DNA from: CAZGOM01 sp964527265
Lineage (GTDB): Bacteria > Planctomycetota > Phycisphaerae > Phycisphaerales > Phycisphaeraceae
Assembly (NCBI GenBank): GCA_964527265.1
Contig: CAZGOM010000153.1
Location: 1-13,300, forward strand
Direction: 5' to 3'
Length of the DNA: 13,300 bases
Each line of letters starts with the position of its first letter. The first letter of the stretch is position 1. The position numbers and the translations under genes are program-made. The notes under the pieces are model-generated. The model was given only the letters and a program-made list of their open reading frames with translations, was not told where the DNA came from and searched no databases. Positions 1 to 7,717 of the stretch are shown piece after piece.

Positions 1-2
1 AG

Positions 3-635
3 GGGGTGGTGGGGATTGTGGCGAGCCGGTTGGTGGAGGCGTTTGCGCGGCCGGCAATTGTGCTGGCGTTTGATGGGGAGACGGGGATGGCGCATGGGAG
101 CGCGCGGTCGGTGGATGGGGTTTCGATCCATGAAGCGCTGACGCAGTGCGCACAGTACCTGACGCGGTTTGGCGGGCATGCGATGGCGGCGGGGATGCAT
201 TTAAAAGTGTCGGATGTGGATGCGTTTCGCGGGGCGCTGGTGCGGTGCGTGAACCAGAGGCTGTCGGCATCTGATCTGGTGCCGGTGCTGAATTTGTCTG
301 AAGAGTGCGACGGGAACGACATTACGACGCAGACTTTGCGGCAAATCGAGCGGCTGGCGCCGTTTGGACGCGATAACCCCTCGCCGGTGCTGTGCATGCG
401 GGGGGCGGTGATCATGGCCGAGCCGAAACTGATGGGGACGGGCGGTGCGCACCTTTCGCTGACGGTGAAGCACAAGGGGCGGACCTTGCGGGCGGTGGGG
501 TTCCGCATGGGAGAACTGGCGGGGAAACTGGCGCGGGGGCAGACGGTGGATATCGCGTTTGAAGGGACGATCAATTCGTGGAACGGGGTGGAGAGCGCGG
601 AGGCGCATATCAAGGATGTGAAGATAGGGGGGTAG
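3..635 (+). CDS. recJ: Single-stranded-DNA-specific 5'-3' exonuclease RecJ, C-terminal part (5' end outside window)
   Basis: This is the C-terminal 210 residues of RecJ, the cytoplasmic exonuclease that degrades single-stranded DNA 5' to 3' in recombinational and mismatch repair. The reading frame is open from base 3, so the N-terminal DHH catalytic domain lies upstream of the window. Visible are the end of the DHHA1 domain, with GVVGIVASRL at the very start, a HEALTQC segment and the diagnostic FGGHAMAAGM motif about 60 residues in. An OB-fold-like DNA-binding tail follows, with LSLTVKHKGRTLRAVGF near residue 155. The gene stops with TAG, and a G-rich period-7 repeat begins on the last base of the stop codon. 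The coding strand is very G-rich. The identification is secure from the DHHA1 motifs; the true start cannot be seen. Confidence 0.93.
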   Translation, partial: GVVGIVASRLVEAFARPAIVLAFDGETGMAHGSARSVDGVSIHEALTQCAQYLTRFGGHAMAAGMHLKVSDVDAFRGALVRCVNQRLSASDLVPVLNLSEECDGNDITTQTLRQIERLAPFGRDNPSPVLCMRGAVIMAEPKLMGTGGAHLSLTVKHKGRTLRAVGFRMGELAGKLARGQTVDIAFEGTINSWNGVESAEAHIKDVKIGG

Positions 636-655
636 GGACTGGGGTCTGGGGGTCC
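635..655 (+). repeat. G-rich period-7 minisatellite behind recJ (about 3 units)
   Basis: Three adjacent heptamers, GGGACTG, GGGTCTG and GGGGTCC, run directly from the recJ stop codon. The octamer GTCAGAAA follows at 661-668. The same kind of array lies behind the prepilin gene and zwf. Units are degenerate, so this entry alone is weak; support comes from recurrence of the period and position. Confidence 0.5.
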
Positions 656-888
656 TTCAAGTCAGAAATGATGAATACAGGCAGAGAAGAGTAGAAAAGA
701 CATGCTCACGCAGACGAGAGCATGGCACACGGAAAAGACAATTCGTCAAATCAGGCTTGATGAACCAGTCGGTTTGGGGTCTGGTCAGAAAAGAGTTGGA
801 TTCGGTGGGGTTTTCGGGTGAAATTGAAACTTGTGGTGGTTTGGCGGGTCAAATGACCAATTGGTTCGCTTTTCACAGGAGCTTTTGT
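636..888. other. Intergenic region recJ / prepilin-like gene
   Basis: This 253-base gap holds the period-7 repeat at its left end and a related single element at 777-791 (GGGTCTGGTCAGAAA), which matches 14 of 15 bases of a segment behind zwf. The prepilin frame stays open back to a TTG at 757 and an ATG at 760, but that extension would add 43-44 non-conserved residues before the leader peptide. I see no convincing sigma-70 promoter or terminator. Confidence 0.45.
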
Positions 889-1593
889 ATGAAGCGCCGA
901 CTCCCGTATGCAAATAGTGCGTTTACATTGATTGAGCTGCTTGTTGTCATCAGCATCATTGCGCTCTTAATCGGCATCATGATTCCGGCGCTTTCGGCCG
1001 CGCGGCTTTCGGCCAAGCGGACGACGTGCGCGACGCATCTGAGGCAGATCGCGCAGGCGACGGGGAGCTATCTGGCGGACTGGAAAGACACGTATTACTG
1101 GCGGGGGAAGGATCCGTCAGGGAATGTGGATCTGGGGACCTACGGCATGGACTGGTATGTGTATGGCGGGCGGCGGACGGGGAACAGTTATGTGGGGCCG
1201 CAGCCGATTTTCAACGACCCGAATTTCAGGCCGCTCAATGAGTATGTGAATCAGGATGTGCTGTTATTCAAGTGCCCGCATGATGAGACGGGACAGGTGT
1301 GGTCGGACAATCACACGCACTTCGACTGGGTGGGCAACAGCTACACGTTTAACGCATGCGGGCACCCGGATGACATGAGCGGGATGGTGGATGGGAAGGG
1401 GTTGGCGGAGCGGAGGCAGATCGACATCATCAACCCTGCGCAGACGCTGGTGTATTTCGACACGGCGCTGCATAAATCGCCGGGTTCATGGCACGGGAAG
1501 TACGGCAACATCGCGATGGCGGATGGGCATGTTTATTTTGGGCCGCTGCCAACAACGACGGATTACAACTTTTACTGGAGCCCGGCGCAGTAG
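889..1593 (+). CDS. Type II secretion/type IV pilin-like protein, H-X9-DG family
   Basis: A 234-residue pseudopilin-like protein, probably membrane-anchored by its N terminus and processed by prepilin peptidase. The leader is short and basic (MKRRLPYANSA), followed by FTLIELLVVISIIALLIGIM, with Glu at +5 and a single hydrophobic helix over roughly residues 12-32. The residue before the cleavage site is Ala rather than the usual Gly. The C terminus carries H-X9-DG: a His, nine residues (GKYGNIAMA), then DG. This is the hallmark of the large planctomycete/verrucomicrobial family usually annotated DUF1559 or 'H-X9-DG-CTERM'. The middle, rich in Trp, Tyr and Asn, has no motif I recognise. The ATG at 889 is chosen because AGGAG lies 7 bases upstream and the leader then has normal length. 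Its role in secretion, pili or another surface structure is unknown. Confidence 0.88.
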   Translation: MKRRLPYANSAFTLIELLVVISIIALLIGIMIPALSAARLSAKRTTCATHLRQIAQATGSYLADWKDTYYWRGKDPSGNVDLGTYGMDWYVYGGRRTGNSYVGPQPIFNDPNFRPLNEYVNQDVLLFKCPHDETGQVWSDNHTHFDWVGNSYTFNACGHPDDMSGMVDGKGLAERRQIDIINPAQTLVYFDTALHKSPGSWHGKYGNIAMADGHVYFGPLPTTTDYNFYWSPAQ

Positions 1594-1603
1594 GCAGTAA
1601 GAG

Positions 1604-1631
1604 GCGTCCCGCGTCCAGAGTCCAAGGTCGA
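1604..1631. repeat. Period-7 minisatellite between converging genes
   Basis: Four contiguous heptamers, GCGTCCC, GCGTCCA, GAGTCCA and AGGTCGA, start 10 bases after the prepilin stop codon. The core (G-N-G-T-C-Y-N) resembles the GGGTCTA units behind zwf and recJ. The array lies between the prepilin gene (+) and the 56-aa gene (-), and no obvious intrinsic terminator is present there. Confidence 0.5.
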
Positions 1632-1674
1632 AGAAATTGGGAGATGCCCGCGCATGGCATGCGGCGATGGCTTT

Positions 1675-1845
1675 TCAGCGTTTGCGGGTTTTGAATTTGG
1701 GCTTGGTTTTTGCGGGTTCGGCTGCTTTTTCGGGGGCGACGTAGCCCGGGCCGTCGGATTTGGAGAGGAATTTCTTTTTGACGGTGTGGCTGATTTTGTC
1801 GTTGGTGCGGAGGTTGGCGACTTGGTTTCCGATGGGTTTGGTCAT
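1675..1845 (-). CDS. Small basic hypothetical protein (56 aa)
   Basis: I do not recognise this protein. It starts MTKPIGNQVANLRTND and ends with a Lys/Arg-rich tail (KTKPKFKTRKR). It carries 15 Lys/Arg against only 4 Asp/Glu, so it should be strongly basic. There is no signal peptide, membrane segment or cysteine. The start is supported by GGAG six bases upstream of the ATG. It is the last of three minus-strand genes: it begins 37 bases after the 98-aa gene, and that gap carries its ribosome-binding site. A basic tail of this kind suits nucleic-acid or ribosome binding, but that is only an inference. The gene is short enough to be missed by length-filtered gene calling. Confidence 0.66.
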   Translation of the reverse strand: MTKPIGNQVANLRTNDKISHTVKKKFLSKSDGPGYVAPEKAAEPAKTKPKFKTRKR

Positions 1846-1882
1846 GGTGAGCTCCAGGCTTGGTGCGTGATTGCGTATGGCA

Positions 1883-2179
1883 TTATCCCATACTGGCGCT
1901 TCTTGTGTTTTGTTTATTGACGGGGAGGCTGAGGACGAATTCGGAGCCGATGGCGCGCAGGTGGGCTGGGATGGAGGCGGTGGGGACGTCCCACTCCTGA
2001 ATAAGGGATGCGATGGGGGTGGCGGTGGGGAGGATTTTAAGGGCGGTGACCTTTGTTTTGCCGTTTTCCAGGTGAGCGACGACTTTGACGGCCTGACGGG
2101 TGGTTTTGGCCAGCCCGTGGTCTTTGAAGATGCCGCTGGCGTCGTTGGAAAGGCCGTCCTGGGGGGTGTTTGCGGGCAT
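1883..2179 (-). CDS. Hypothetical protein (98 aa) downstream of the GSDH-type gene
   Basis: I do not recognise this protein. It is probably soluble, with no signal peptide, membrane helix or cysteine. It begins MPANTPQDGLSNDASGIFKD. The middle looks beta-rich (AVKVVAHLENGKTKVTALKI, about residues 30-50), and the last part (IGSEFVLSLPV) also has strand character. The ATG has AGGA seven bases upstream (CCAGGAAACACCC). It starts 22 bases after the stop of the secreted dehydrogenase-like gene on the same strand, so co-transcription is likely. The downstream 56-aa gene follows at 37 bases. Whether it has any functional link to sugar oxidation cannot be read from the sequence. Confidence 0.7.
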   Translation of the reverse strand: MPANTPQDGLSNDASGIFKDHGLAKTTRQAVKVVAHLENGKTKVTALKILPTATPIASLIQEWDVPTASIPAHLRAIGSEFVLSLPVNKQNTRSASMG

Positions 2180-2201
2180 GGGTGTTTCCTGGTTTATCCA
2201 T

Positions 2202-3443
2202 CTATTTTGTGGGCGCCGGCATCAATTTCAAGATAACACCGTTTAAAGATACGACATAAATTTCGCCTTCAGCATCCTGCCCGAAACTGGAAATGGTGGC
2301 GGCTCTGGCGATGAGCCAGACTTTGGGTGGTTGGCCGGGGATGCGGCGCAGGCCCCAGATCTGGCCGCCGGCGAAGTCTCCGAAGATGTAGGCGCCGGTG
2401 AGGTCGGGGATGGCTTTGCCGCGGTAGACATAGCCGCCGGTGACGCATTGGCCGACGAAGTCTTTGTTACTGCCGGAGTGGCGGTATTCATAGACGGGTG
2501 GGATGAGTTGGACGGTGGGTTTGGGGTCTTTGGGGCGGTGGTCGCGTGTGCCTTCGAGGATGCGCCAGCCGTAGTTTCCCCCTTTGACGATGATGGAGAC
2601 TTCTTCCCATTCGTTCTGGCCGACGTCGCCGGCCCAGAGTTCGCCGGTTTGAGAGTCGAAGGAGAAGCGCCATGCGTTGCGTATGCCGTACGCCCAGATT
2701 TCGGGGCGTGCGTCGGGTGTGCCGATGAAGGGATTGTCCTTGGGGATGGCGTATTGGAGATCGTTGTCTTTTTTATCGACGTCGATGCGGAGGATTTTGC
2801 CAAGGAGGGAGTCGAGGCGTTGGCCGTGGTTGTGTGGATCGTGTGCGGCGCCGCCGTCGCCGAGGCTGATGTAGAGCATGTTGTCCGGGCCGAAGGCGAG
2901 CATGCCGCCGTTGTGGTTGGAGTAAGGCTGAACGATGGTCAAAAGTTCTCGGCGGGACTGGGCGTCGATGACGGTGCCGTCGGCATTGGCGGTGTACTCG
3001 GCGATGATGTTGCGGCGGGGCATGTCACCGGCGGTGAATTGGAGATAGAGCTTGCGGTTTTTGGCGAAATTCGGGTGAAGGGCGAGGCCCAGAAGTCCTT
3101 CTTCGCCGCCGGAGCGGGTGCGGCTGCCCAGGGCGAGGGCGACCTGGGTGGTTTTGACCTGATCGGCCATGAGGAAGGTGAAAATCTGACCATCCTGGCC
3201 CAGGACATAGGCACGATTGGGATTGTCAGGAAGGGTGGTGAAAAAGAGGGGCTTGGGAATTTCTGCGTTTTGGAAGGTGCGCTTGAGTACGACGGCGGGT
3301 TCCTGACCTGTGGTGGGAGAGGCTGGGGGTGGAGTGGGTTTGGCCTCGGTTTGAGTTTGGGCGGTGGCGGTGTTTGCGGCCAATGAAATCACCAGGCAGG
3401 CGAAAGCGAAGAGGGTCATGTGGAGGAAAGGAGGTCTGGTCAT
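2202..3443 (-). CDS. Exported PQQ-dependent sugar dehydrogenase-like protein (GSDH / soluble aldose dehydrogenase family)
   Basis: A 413-residue member of the glucose/sorbosone dehydrogenase family, six-bladed beta-propellers that typically oxidise aldose sugars with PQQ outside the cytoplasm. The N terminus is a signal peptide (hydrophobic core about residues 9-22, likely cleavage after TATA near 28), followed by a Pro/Thr-rich linker to about 50. Family motifs run in order: EEGLLGLALHPNF (114-126), HNGGMLAFGPDNMLYISLGDGG (177-198, H177 matching the catalytic His of soluble glucose dehydrogenase), LLGKILRIDVD (213-223), EIWAYGIRNAWRFSFD (248-263), WAGDVGQNEWEEV (270-282), GGNYGW (288-293) and GGYVYRG (336-342). 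Related proteins in other bacteria are often annotated YliI/Asd. Substrate and PQQ use are inferred. No clear Shine-Dalgarno precedes the first Met, and Met9 is an alternative start. It heads a likely operon with the 98-aa and 56-aa genes and diverges from zwf. Confidence 0.9.
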   Translation of the reverse strand: MTRPPFLHMTLFAFACLVISLAANTATAQTQTEAKPTPPPASPTTGQEPAVVLKRTFQNAEIPKPLFFTTLPDNPNRAYVLGQDGQIFTFLMADQVKTTQVALALGSRTRSGGEEGLLGLALHPNFAKNRKLYLQFTAGDMPRRNIIAEYTANADGTVIDAQSRRELLTIVQPYSNHNGGMLAFGPDNMLYISLGDGGAAHDPHNHGQRLDSLLGKILRIDVDKKDNDLQYAIPKDNPFIGTPDARPEIWAYGIRNAWRFSFDSQTGELWAGDVGQNEWEEVSIIVKGGNYGWRILEGTRDHRPKDPKPTVQLIPPVYEYRHSGSNKDFVGQCVTGGYVYRGKAIPDLTGAYIFGDFAGGQIWGLRRIPGQPPKVWLIARAATISSFGQDAEGEIYVVSLNGVILKLMPAPTK

Positions 3444-3571
3444 GGTTAGATGATAGAACGGTTGGGGTGGAAAGTTAATGCACAGGGTTGCATTTGACGC
3501 CTGTCTGCACGCCTTTGGCTGGGGTTGGCTAAACTATCGGCGTTGTTGTCCTCAAACCTGAAAGCATCACC
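3444..3571. promoter_or_regulatory. Divergent intergenic region between GSDH-type gene and zwf
   Basis: The 128 bases separate two divergent genes, so promoters for both must lie here or overlap the coding starts. TTGACG occurs at about 3493-3498, but no well-spaced -10 box follows. There is no clear operator palindrome, and Shine-Dalgarno sequences are weak on both sides. The call rests on position only. Confidence 0.4.
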
Positions 3572-5101
<1,530 letters not shown>

Positions 5102-5105
5102 AGAA

Positions 5106-5133
5106 GGGTCTAGGGTTCGGGGTCTAGGGTCTG
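5106..5133 (+). repeat. Four-unit heptamer minisatellite behind zwf
   Basis: Four exact-period heptamers: GGGTCTA, GGGTTCG, GGGTCTA, GGGTCTG. Two units are identical and the others differ by one or two bases. The segment 5127-5141 continues as GGGTCTGGTTAGAAA, nearly the same as 777-791 before the prepilin gene. The array sits in the 79-base gap between zwf and rsmE. It is the clearest of the three arrays. Confidence 0.8.
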
Positions 5134-5180
5134 GTTAGAAAGACCGTTGGCGCTGATGGTTTTGATGAGTGCGTGGCTTT

Positions 5181-5903
5181 ATGCATACGTTTTTTTGTCC
5201 TGAGCTTCCTTTATCGCTTGATGCTTCGTCCCATGTGACGTTGGGTGAGGATGAGTCGCATCATTGCCGCAAGGTGCTGCGGCTGGGGGTGGGGGAACGT
5301 GTGGGTTTATTGGACGGAAAGGGCGGGGTGGCGCTGGGATTGATCGCGGATGCGGGCAGGCATGTCAGCGTGAAGCTGATTTCGCTCAAGCGGTTTGAGG
5401 AGCTTTCACCTGCGATTGATGTGGCGGTGGCGCTACCCAAAGGGCCGCGGGCGGATTTTTTGATTGAGCAGTGCAGCCAGCTTTCGGCGCGGGCGCTGAT
5501 TCCGCTACGGACAGAGCGAAGCGTGACGGACCCGCGGGATACGAAGATTGAGAAGTTTCATCGTGCGGCGGTGGAGAGTGCCAAACAGTGCGAGCGGCCT
5601 TACGTGATGCGTGTGGAGGGGGTGGGTGAGTTTGAGGAGGTGGTGGCGCGGGAATACGACTTGAAGCTGATGGCGCATCCGCGGATTGAGGGGGCACCAG
5701 TGCCGGAGTTTGGGGTTGAAGTGAAGCGTTGTCTGCTTTTGATTGGGCCTGAAGGGGGGTGGACGGATGCGGAGTTGGAGATCGCGCAGCGGCATGGGGC
5801 CAAGTTGTGGCAGTTTGCGCCGCATGTGCTGAGGGTGGAGACGGCGGCGGCGGCGGGGCTGGCGGTGCTGAGGGAAGGTTACAAATCCGAGAGGAAGTTC
5901 TAA
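5181..5903 (+). CDS. rsmE: 16S rRNA (uracil(1498)-N3)-methyltransferase RsmE
   Basis: A 240-residue RsmE, a SPOUT-fold enzyme that methylates N3 of U1498 in 16S rRNA on the assembled small subunit using S-adenosylmethionine. The PUA-like N-terminal domain has HTFFCPELP and DESHHCRKVLRLGVGE (24-39). The SPOUT domain has ALPKGPRADFLIEQCSQL (84-101), RTERSV (110-115), AAVESAKQCERP (129-140), and the knot motifs LLLIGPEGGWTDAELEIA (185-202) and LRVETAAAAGLAVL (217-230). The ATG at 5181 is preferred over an in-frame GTG 12 bases upstream because family members begin MHxFF. The stop codon overlaps the start of the next gene in TAATG, so the two are probably translationally coupled. The gene is 79 bases behind zwf and could be transcribed from it. 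Confidence 0.95.
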   Translation: MHTFFCPELPLSLDASSHVTLGEDESHHCRKVLRLGVGERVGLLDGKGGVALGLIADAGRHVSVKLISLKRFEELSPAIDVAVALPKGPRADFLIEQCSQLSARALIPLRTERSVTDPRDTKIEKFHRAAVESAKQCERPYVMRVEGVGEFEEVVAREYDLKLMAHPRIEGAPVPEFGVEVKRCLLLIGPEGGWTDAELEIAQRHGAKLWQFAPHVLRVETAAAAGLAVLREGYKSERKF

Positions 5904-6289
5904 TGCCGGACAACGATTCGCTTCATGCGCAATATGCTGAAGTGCAAGGGCGGATCAAACTTCATGCAGATCGGCTTTGGCAGCTGCCTTTTGCGTTTAT
6001 GAGCATCGTGGGGATATCGATTTCGATCATTGACAAAGAAGGACACCCGATCAGAGTGGCTTATTTGTTCTCGCTCTACGTTGCGCTGGCATTGGTGATC
6101 CTTTGGGCCATGGTGGGCGCGACGGAAGGGACGATCCGCGCACTGAGGCACATGATGCGGATTGAAAAAGCGCTGAATCTTGAGACGACGGTTTCAGTTG
6201 GGTACAAGCTGCAGTACCTTCCTTACTTTGTCATGCACTTGCTGGTTTTGGCTTTCTGCATCCTCATCGTGTTTAAGACAATGCATTGA
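5903..6289 (+). CDS. Small integral membrane protein of unknown function (128 aa)
   Basis: I do not recognise a family. Three hydrophobic segments lie at about 27-43, 53-73 and 104-124. They are joined by short charged loops, and the amphipathic stretch RALRHMMRIEKALNLET lies between the second and third. The N-terminal 25 residues are polar and look helical (HAQYAEVQGRIKLHADRL). The start is the ATG in TAATG that overlaps the rsmE stop, with AGAGGAAG a few bases upstream; reading further upstream would be inside rsmE. Coupling to rsmE suggests co-expression, but no functional link is evident. Confidence 0.75.
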   Translation: MPDNDSLHAQYAEVQGRIKLHADRLWQLPFAFMSIVGISISIIDKEGHPIRVAYLFSLYVALALVILWAMVGATEGTIRALRHMMRIEKALNLETTVSVGYKLQYLPYFVMHLLVLAFCILIVFKTMH

Positions 6290-6389
6290 GATTTCGTTGG
6301 AGGCTTCTTTTTCGGCTTTTTTCAAAACAGCCGTGTGGTTGTCACGTCTTAATGGTCGAGGCAGGGTCATTTTCTCACCAGGAGCTTCA

Positions 6390-6830
6390 ATGATGCTTAT
6401 GCGAATTTTGGTCGGCACGCTTGTTTTCTGTCTCTGCGTTCTCCCATGCAGCGCACGGGTGGTTAAAGAGTGGTCGCATGAAGAGATGCAGAAAGCCGCG
6501 GATCTGGTTGTCATTGCCAAGCCGGTTAAGTCACAATCGACGGGAGAGAAATTAGATAGTTGGATCGGGACTGAGGGCGTGGATACGACCTTTGAGGTGA
6601 TGAGCGCACTCAAAGGAACGCTGGATGGAAAACTCGTTGTTCACCATTACGCCTTCTCAAGCGACGTCAGACCTCCGAATGCTCCGAGTTTTGTCTCTTT
6701 TCCCACAGGTGAGAAAGCGGCGAATTATCTTCTTTTCCTGAAAAAAGGAACCGGCGGGTCTTACGAACCGGTGGTGGGCCAGGTGGATCCGACAGACTGC
6801 TGCTTTCGTCTCGTGAAGGCATACGAGTAA
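6390..6830 (+). CDS. Exported hypothetical protein (146 aa)
   Basis: A small secreted or periplasmic protein. The N terminus is a signal peptide (MMLMRILVGTLVFCLCVLPCSA, likely cleaved before RVVKEW at residue 23). The mature part has ADLVVIAKPV, TTFEVMSALKG, KLVVHHYAF, ANYLLFLKKG and YEPVVGQVDP in order. This alternating-strand pattern suggests a small beta-sandwich. I recall similar 'ADLVV..A...TxFEVxxxLKG...YLLFLK' proteins annotated as hypothetical in planctomycetes, but assign no function. A CC pair near residue 137 could form or exchange disulfides. AGGAG lies five bases before the first ATG; two more in-frame Met codons (6393, 6399) are possible starts. It faces the LCMT-type gene tail to tail across 15 bases. 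Confidence 0.75.
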   Translation: MMLMRILVGTLVFCLCVLPCSARVVKEWSHEEMQKAADLVVIAKPVKSQSTGEKLDSWIGTEGVDTTFEVMSALKGTLDGKLVVHHYAFSSDVRPPNAPSFVSFPTGEKAANYLLFLKKGTGGSYEPVVGQVDPTDCCFRLVKAYE

Positions 6831-6845
6831 CTTGCTGCGTCGGGC

Positions 6846-7706
6846 TTAAGTTGCCGCCACCAGGAGTTCTTCTGCGCAGTCGGGTGGGCGGAGGCCATCT
6901 GTGCGGTTGGCGAAATAGCGCTGGGCCTGTGACGCGGAGGAGATGTGCTGGACGTTTTTAAAGCCGGCTTCGCGGGCCAGGTCAAGCATCTGGGGCGGCG
7001 TGAAGAAGCTGATGAAGGGCGTGCCGGCGGCGCGTGCGCCTTCGATGGCGAGCCGGAAGCCGGGGCGGAGGGGAGCGTCCGTCAGTTCGATGGGGACGAG
7101 GAATGACATGACGAATGTGGAGGCGGGGGCAAGGGATGCAACCTGGCGCAGCGTGGCTGCGATGGCGTCGTGGGTGAGATACATGCTGACGCCGGTGGAG
7201 GCGATGACAGCGGGCTGGTTGGCCTTGAAGCCAGCGTCGACCAGGCGTGGCCACCAGGCGTCTCCTGCTTCGAAGTCGACAGGTACGAAGTGGAGGAAAG
7301 AGGGGATGCCCAGGCCGAGTTCGATGAGGCGGTGGCGTTTCCACGTCTGGGGGCCGGGTTGATCGACTTCAAAGATGCGCAGGGTGGAGGCCAGGTCAGG
7401 ACGGCGCTGGGCGAAGGTGTCCAGGCCTGCGCCGAGGATGACGTATTGACTGACGCCATGGGCCGCGTGTTCAGTTACGAGGTCTTCAATGAAGCGGGCG
7501 CGGGCGAGGATGGAAGCGCGAAAGGGTTTGGTGAAGGGGCTCATGTCGGGACGATGACGCCATCCATCGTCTGGGGCCACCAGTTTCAGACCGATTTCAT
7601 CTTCGAGGATATGGGGCGGCTGATCGGCCAGGACGTGCAGGGCACGCCACAGGGCAACTCGCACTGCCGTGTTTTCCGGTGCCACGACTTGGCTTTTTCG
7701 GGTCAT
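6846..7706 (-). CDS. Class I SAM-dependent methyltransferase, LCMT / TIGR00027 family
   Basis: A 286-residue putative methyltransferase of the leucine-carboxyl-methyltransferase-like (PPM1/TIGR00027) group, cytosolic. Motif I is ILGAGLDTFAQR (90-101), followed by IFEVDQPGPQTWKRHRL (111-127), with the acidic residue expected to bind the SAM ribose. STGVSMYLT (170-178) and a YFANRTDGLRPP segment near the C terminus (264-275) are typical of the group. Members methylate carboxylates or small-molecule hydroxyls, often in secondary metabolism; no biosynthetic cluster is present, so the substrate is unknown. The start is well supported: TGAGGAG, overlapping the mutY stop codon, lies seven bases before the ATG. 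It is therefore probably co-transcribed and translationally coupled with mutY. Confidence 0.88.
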   Translation of the reverse strand: MTRKSQVVAPENTAVRVALWRALHVLADQPPHILEDEIGLKLVAPDDGWRHRPDMSPFTKPFRASILARARFIEDLVTEHAAHGVSQYVILGAGLDTFAQRRPDLASTLRIFEVDQPGPQTWKRHRLIELGLGIPSFLHFVPVDFEAGDAWWPRLVDAGFKANQPAVIASTGVSMYLTHDAIAATLRQVASLAPASTFVMSFLVPIELTDAPLRPGFRLAIEGARAAGTPFISFFTPPQMLDLAREAGFKNVQHISSASQAQRYFANRTDGLRPPDCAEELLVAAT

Positions 7707-7717
7707 GGTTGTTCTCC

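Noticed and set aside
757..888. 44-codon N-terminal extension of the prepilin gene (TTG 757 or ATG 760)
   Set aside because: It would bury the prepilin leader and membrane helix behind non-conserved residues. ATG 889 has a good AGGAG at proper spacing.
1651..1663. CGCAT-GGC-ATGCG palindrome between the converging prepilin and 56-aa genes
   Set aside because: The stem is only five bases with a three-base loop and no adjacent T-tract, too weak to call as a terminator.
2331..3386. Long open plus-strand frame (351 codons) opposite the GSDH-type gene
   Set aside because: Its translation is a low-complexity Gly/Ala/Val/Asp mix typical of a GC-rich antisense frame, while the minus strand encodes a complete GSDH-family protein.
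5106..5133. Heptamer array as a CRISPR or telomere-like end
   Set aside because: Units are contiguous without spacers, few in number and embedded between ordinary genes, so a short minisatellite is the better description.
5169..5180. GTG start of rsmE four codons upstream
   Set aside because: RsmE proteins usually begin MHxFF, which matches the ATG at 5181.
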